Shown: positions 63,301-64,000 of the stretch, in pieces
How positions within the stretch are numbered: the first letter of the stretch is position 1
Layout: every line of letters begins with the position of its first letter
Assembly (NCBI RefSeq): GCF_000003815.2
Contig: NC_049984.1
Location: 23,442,843-23,506,842, forward strand
DNA: 64,000 nt
From: Branchiostoma floridae
Taxonomy: Eukaryota > Chordata > Leptocardii > Amphioxiformes > Branchiostomatidae
Direction: 5' to 3'
Notes under the pieces: generated by a model
Databases searched by the model: none
Told to the model about the DNA's origin: nothing
What the model saw: only the letters and a program-made list of their open reading frames with translations
Made by a program: the position numbers and the translations under genes

Positions 63301-63492
63301 AGGAGTAAGATTTAGTGCAGTGTATTCATGACCATCATGCCATGTCTCCACCAGTCTCACAACCTCAACCAATGGGAGGCCAAGGTGTAAACACCTTCAG
63401 TCCACCCCCGGGACAACAACCAATGGGGAGCCAGAATAGTTACAGCATTAGAGGACCAATGGGACAGTCCTCCCCAAATGGCATGAACCAAG
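57301..63492 (+). CDS. SS18: SS18 / SS18L1 (SSXT) BAF-complex protein, 5' part
   Basis: Subunit of the SWI/SNF (BAF) chromatin remodeller; the vertebrate co-orthologues are SS18 and SS18L1/CREST. Exons with matching phase: 57301-57369 (MSVAFVSHRQRPKEWPNQAS), 58247-58323, 59330-59411, 59863-60076, 60543-60719, 61941-62090 (less certain) and 63355-63492. The SSXT helical domain is LLDENNQLIQCIVDYQNKGK, then YQQILHRNLVYLATIADSN, MNLQSLLQ. The rest is Pro/Gly/Met/Gln-rich and disordered, with repeated blocks such as NQQPM..NRGPMGQ and GQQPMGSQN..RGPMGQ. The QPGY-rich C-terminus and stop lie beyond the window. The start codon fits the family N-terminus MSVAF exactly. It is divergently paired with PSMA7. 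Confidence 0.95.
57944..58030 (+). repeat. Duplicate of a PSMA7 intron segment in SS18 intron 1
   Basis: TTTCGACTTACTTCCGGGAC ... CACAAACACGTGAC ... CTTAAGATCCAGATAAC ... TATGTCGGCCCC repeats 55370-55450 with few changes. Confidence 0.88.
58352..58600. mobile_element. GGTACC/GGTCCAGG-type MITE, fragment
   Basis: GACCGGTCAGGAAAAACCGG and internal sequence only; no second terminus. SS18 intron. Confidence 0.7.
59568..59736 (+). mobile_element. CTGTAAATGCAG-type MITE
   Basis: GCTGTAAATGCAGAAATG, TTCGCGGTGG, GCAAACTTAAAACCACTG and AATGCATTTACACTA. In an SS18 intron. Confidence 0.88.
60720..61940 (+). other. SS18 intron without recognised elements
   Basis: AT-rich intron between two phase-1 exons. 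ORFs here have no family resemblance. Confidence 0.5.
61941..62090 (+). CDS. SS18: Possible lineage-specific exon of SS18
   Basis: Open from a CCCAG acceptor to a G/GTGTGT donor in the single phase that joins the exons at 60543-60719 and 63355-63492. It encodes about 50 residues rich in Pro, Ser and Gln, including TKPNPSSQPGLPPQSVSVGT and VGNVLGKLIRMPPAHRL. I know no vertebrate counterpart. It could be an alternative exon or a chance open stretch; skipping it would also preserve frame because 150 is divisible by 3. Confidence 0.45.
62134..62331. mobile_element. Short inverted-terminus element in SS18 intron
   Basis: Begins CAGGGCTTGAAAT and ends ATTTCAAGCCCTG, the same type of terminus as 9491-9938. 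About 200 bp, non-coding. Confidence 0.75.
62332..63354 (+). other. SS18 intron, TG-rich
   Basis: 62490-62690 is rich in TGTGTATG/TGTGTGT simple sequence; the rest shows nothing recognised. Confidence 0.5.
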
Positions 63493-63889
63493 GTGTGTTA
63501 AGGGATAGAAGGGCATAAGCTGGTCAACATTTAAGTGAAATAAGGGCATTTCAAAGGATGGACGTATGTGTGGTTGTGGTTATTATATTTAACACATCTT
63601 ACATGCAGGTATGGGTGTAATGTATTATTTTTCTGAAACTTCTTCTCCTGTCAAATCTTCAAATCAATTCATCTCCATAATATTTAGGCCAAAGGATCTG
63701 ATATTTGGTACAAGGGTAGGGTAAACCTTTTTAGTAATTGCCTTTCATTGATTTTTTTGTTGTTGTCATATTTAGACAAAAGCTGGATATTTTTGGCATC
63801 TCGTGCCCTGGTATTGCAACTGAATGACCTGAAATTTGGTATAGGAACGCTTTGAATGATGTTCCTACAAAAATGTATATACATATGGC

Positions 63890-64000
63890 ATCATGAATGG
63901 TATAATGGTTAGTATGCTTGACACAGGACCAATGATTTGCCCTCCAAAAAGGCACTCTCACAACTTTCAAGTGTAAAATGGGTACCTGACTTCAGTTGGG
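63890..64000 (+). mobile_element. tRNA-derived SINE, partial at window end
   Basis: A-box-like TGGTATAATGGTTAG, then AAAATGGGTACCTGACTTCA, matching the inverse of 50070-50095. Runs off the window. Confidence 0.7.

Noticed and set aside
63900-63990. A functional tRNA gene
   Set aside because: Only an A-box-like segment is present; the downstream sequence matches a SINE body, not a T-arm and acceptor stem.

Overview
The window looks like a piece of a lancelet (Branchiostoma-type) nuclear genome. Its genes are split by many short-to-medium introns with GT-AG boundaries. The proteins are chordate-like. Introns and spacers are AT-rich and packed with short palindromic transposons, tRNA-derived SINEs and minisatellites. 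Two runs of exactly 100 N (33438-33537 and 45951-46050) are scaffold gaps. The assignment to lancelet rests on protein similarity and repeat style, not on a search.

Layout. 1-10.5 kb: no complete gene, only many mobile-element relics, an old LINE fragment, and one possible minus-strand signal-peptide exon at 8217-8294. 10.5-31.7 kb (+): the last 16 coding exons of NAE1, the regulatory subunit of the NEDD8-activating E1. An apparently intact 3.8-kb LINE with a 1096-codon ORF sits in its third visible intron. 34.9-36.5 kb (-): complete two-exon UQCRFS1, the Rieske protein of complex III. 38.5-45.2 kb (-): a complete five-exon BTB-BACK-Kelch (KLHL) gene. One of its introns is largely a 26-copy, roughly 71-bp tandem array built from an exon end plus its 5' splice site. 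47.8-48.5 kb (+): MED28 with its coding sequence in one exon. 52.4-56.9 kb (-): complete seven-exon PSMA7 (proteasome alpha4). 57.3 kb to the window end (+): 5' part of an SS18/SS18L1 (SSXT, BAF complex) gene, head-to-head with PSMA7 across 429 bp that contains a palindromic NRF-1-type site.

How the genes relate. There is no operon-like logic. NAE1 (cullin neddylation), the KLHL protein (a likely CUL3 substrate adaptor) and PSMA7 (20S proteasome) all belong to the ubiquitin-proteasome pathway, which may be coincidence. The divergent PSMA7-SS18 pair matches the human PSMA7-SS18L1 and PSMA8-SS18 neighbourhoods, so it is probably an ancestral chordate linkage.

The most unusual structures are the exon-plus-splice-donor minisatellite in the KLHL gene, the intact LINE inside NAE1, a partial duplication of PSMA7 exon 3, and a set of nested transposons with exact target-site duplications.
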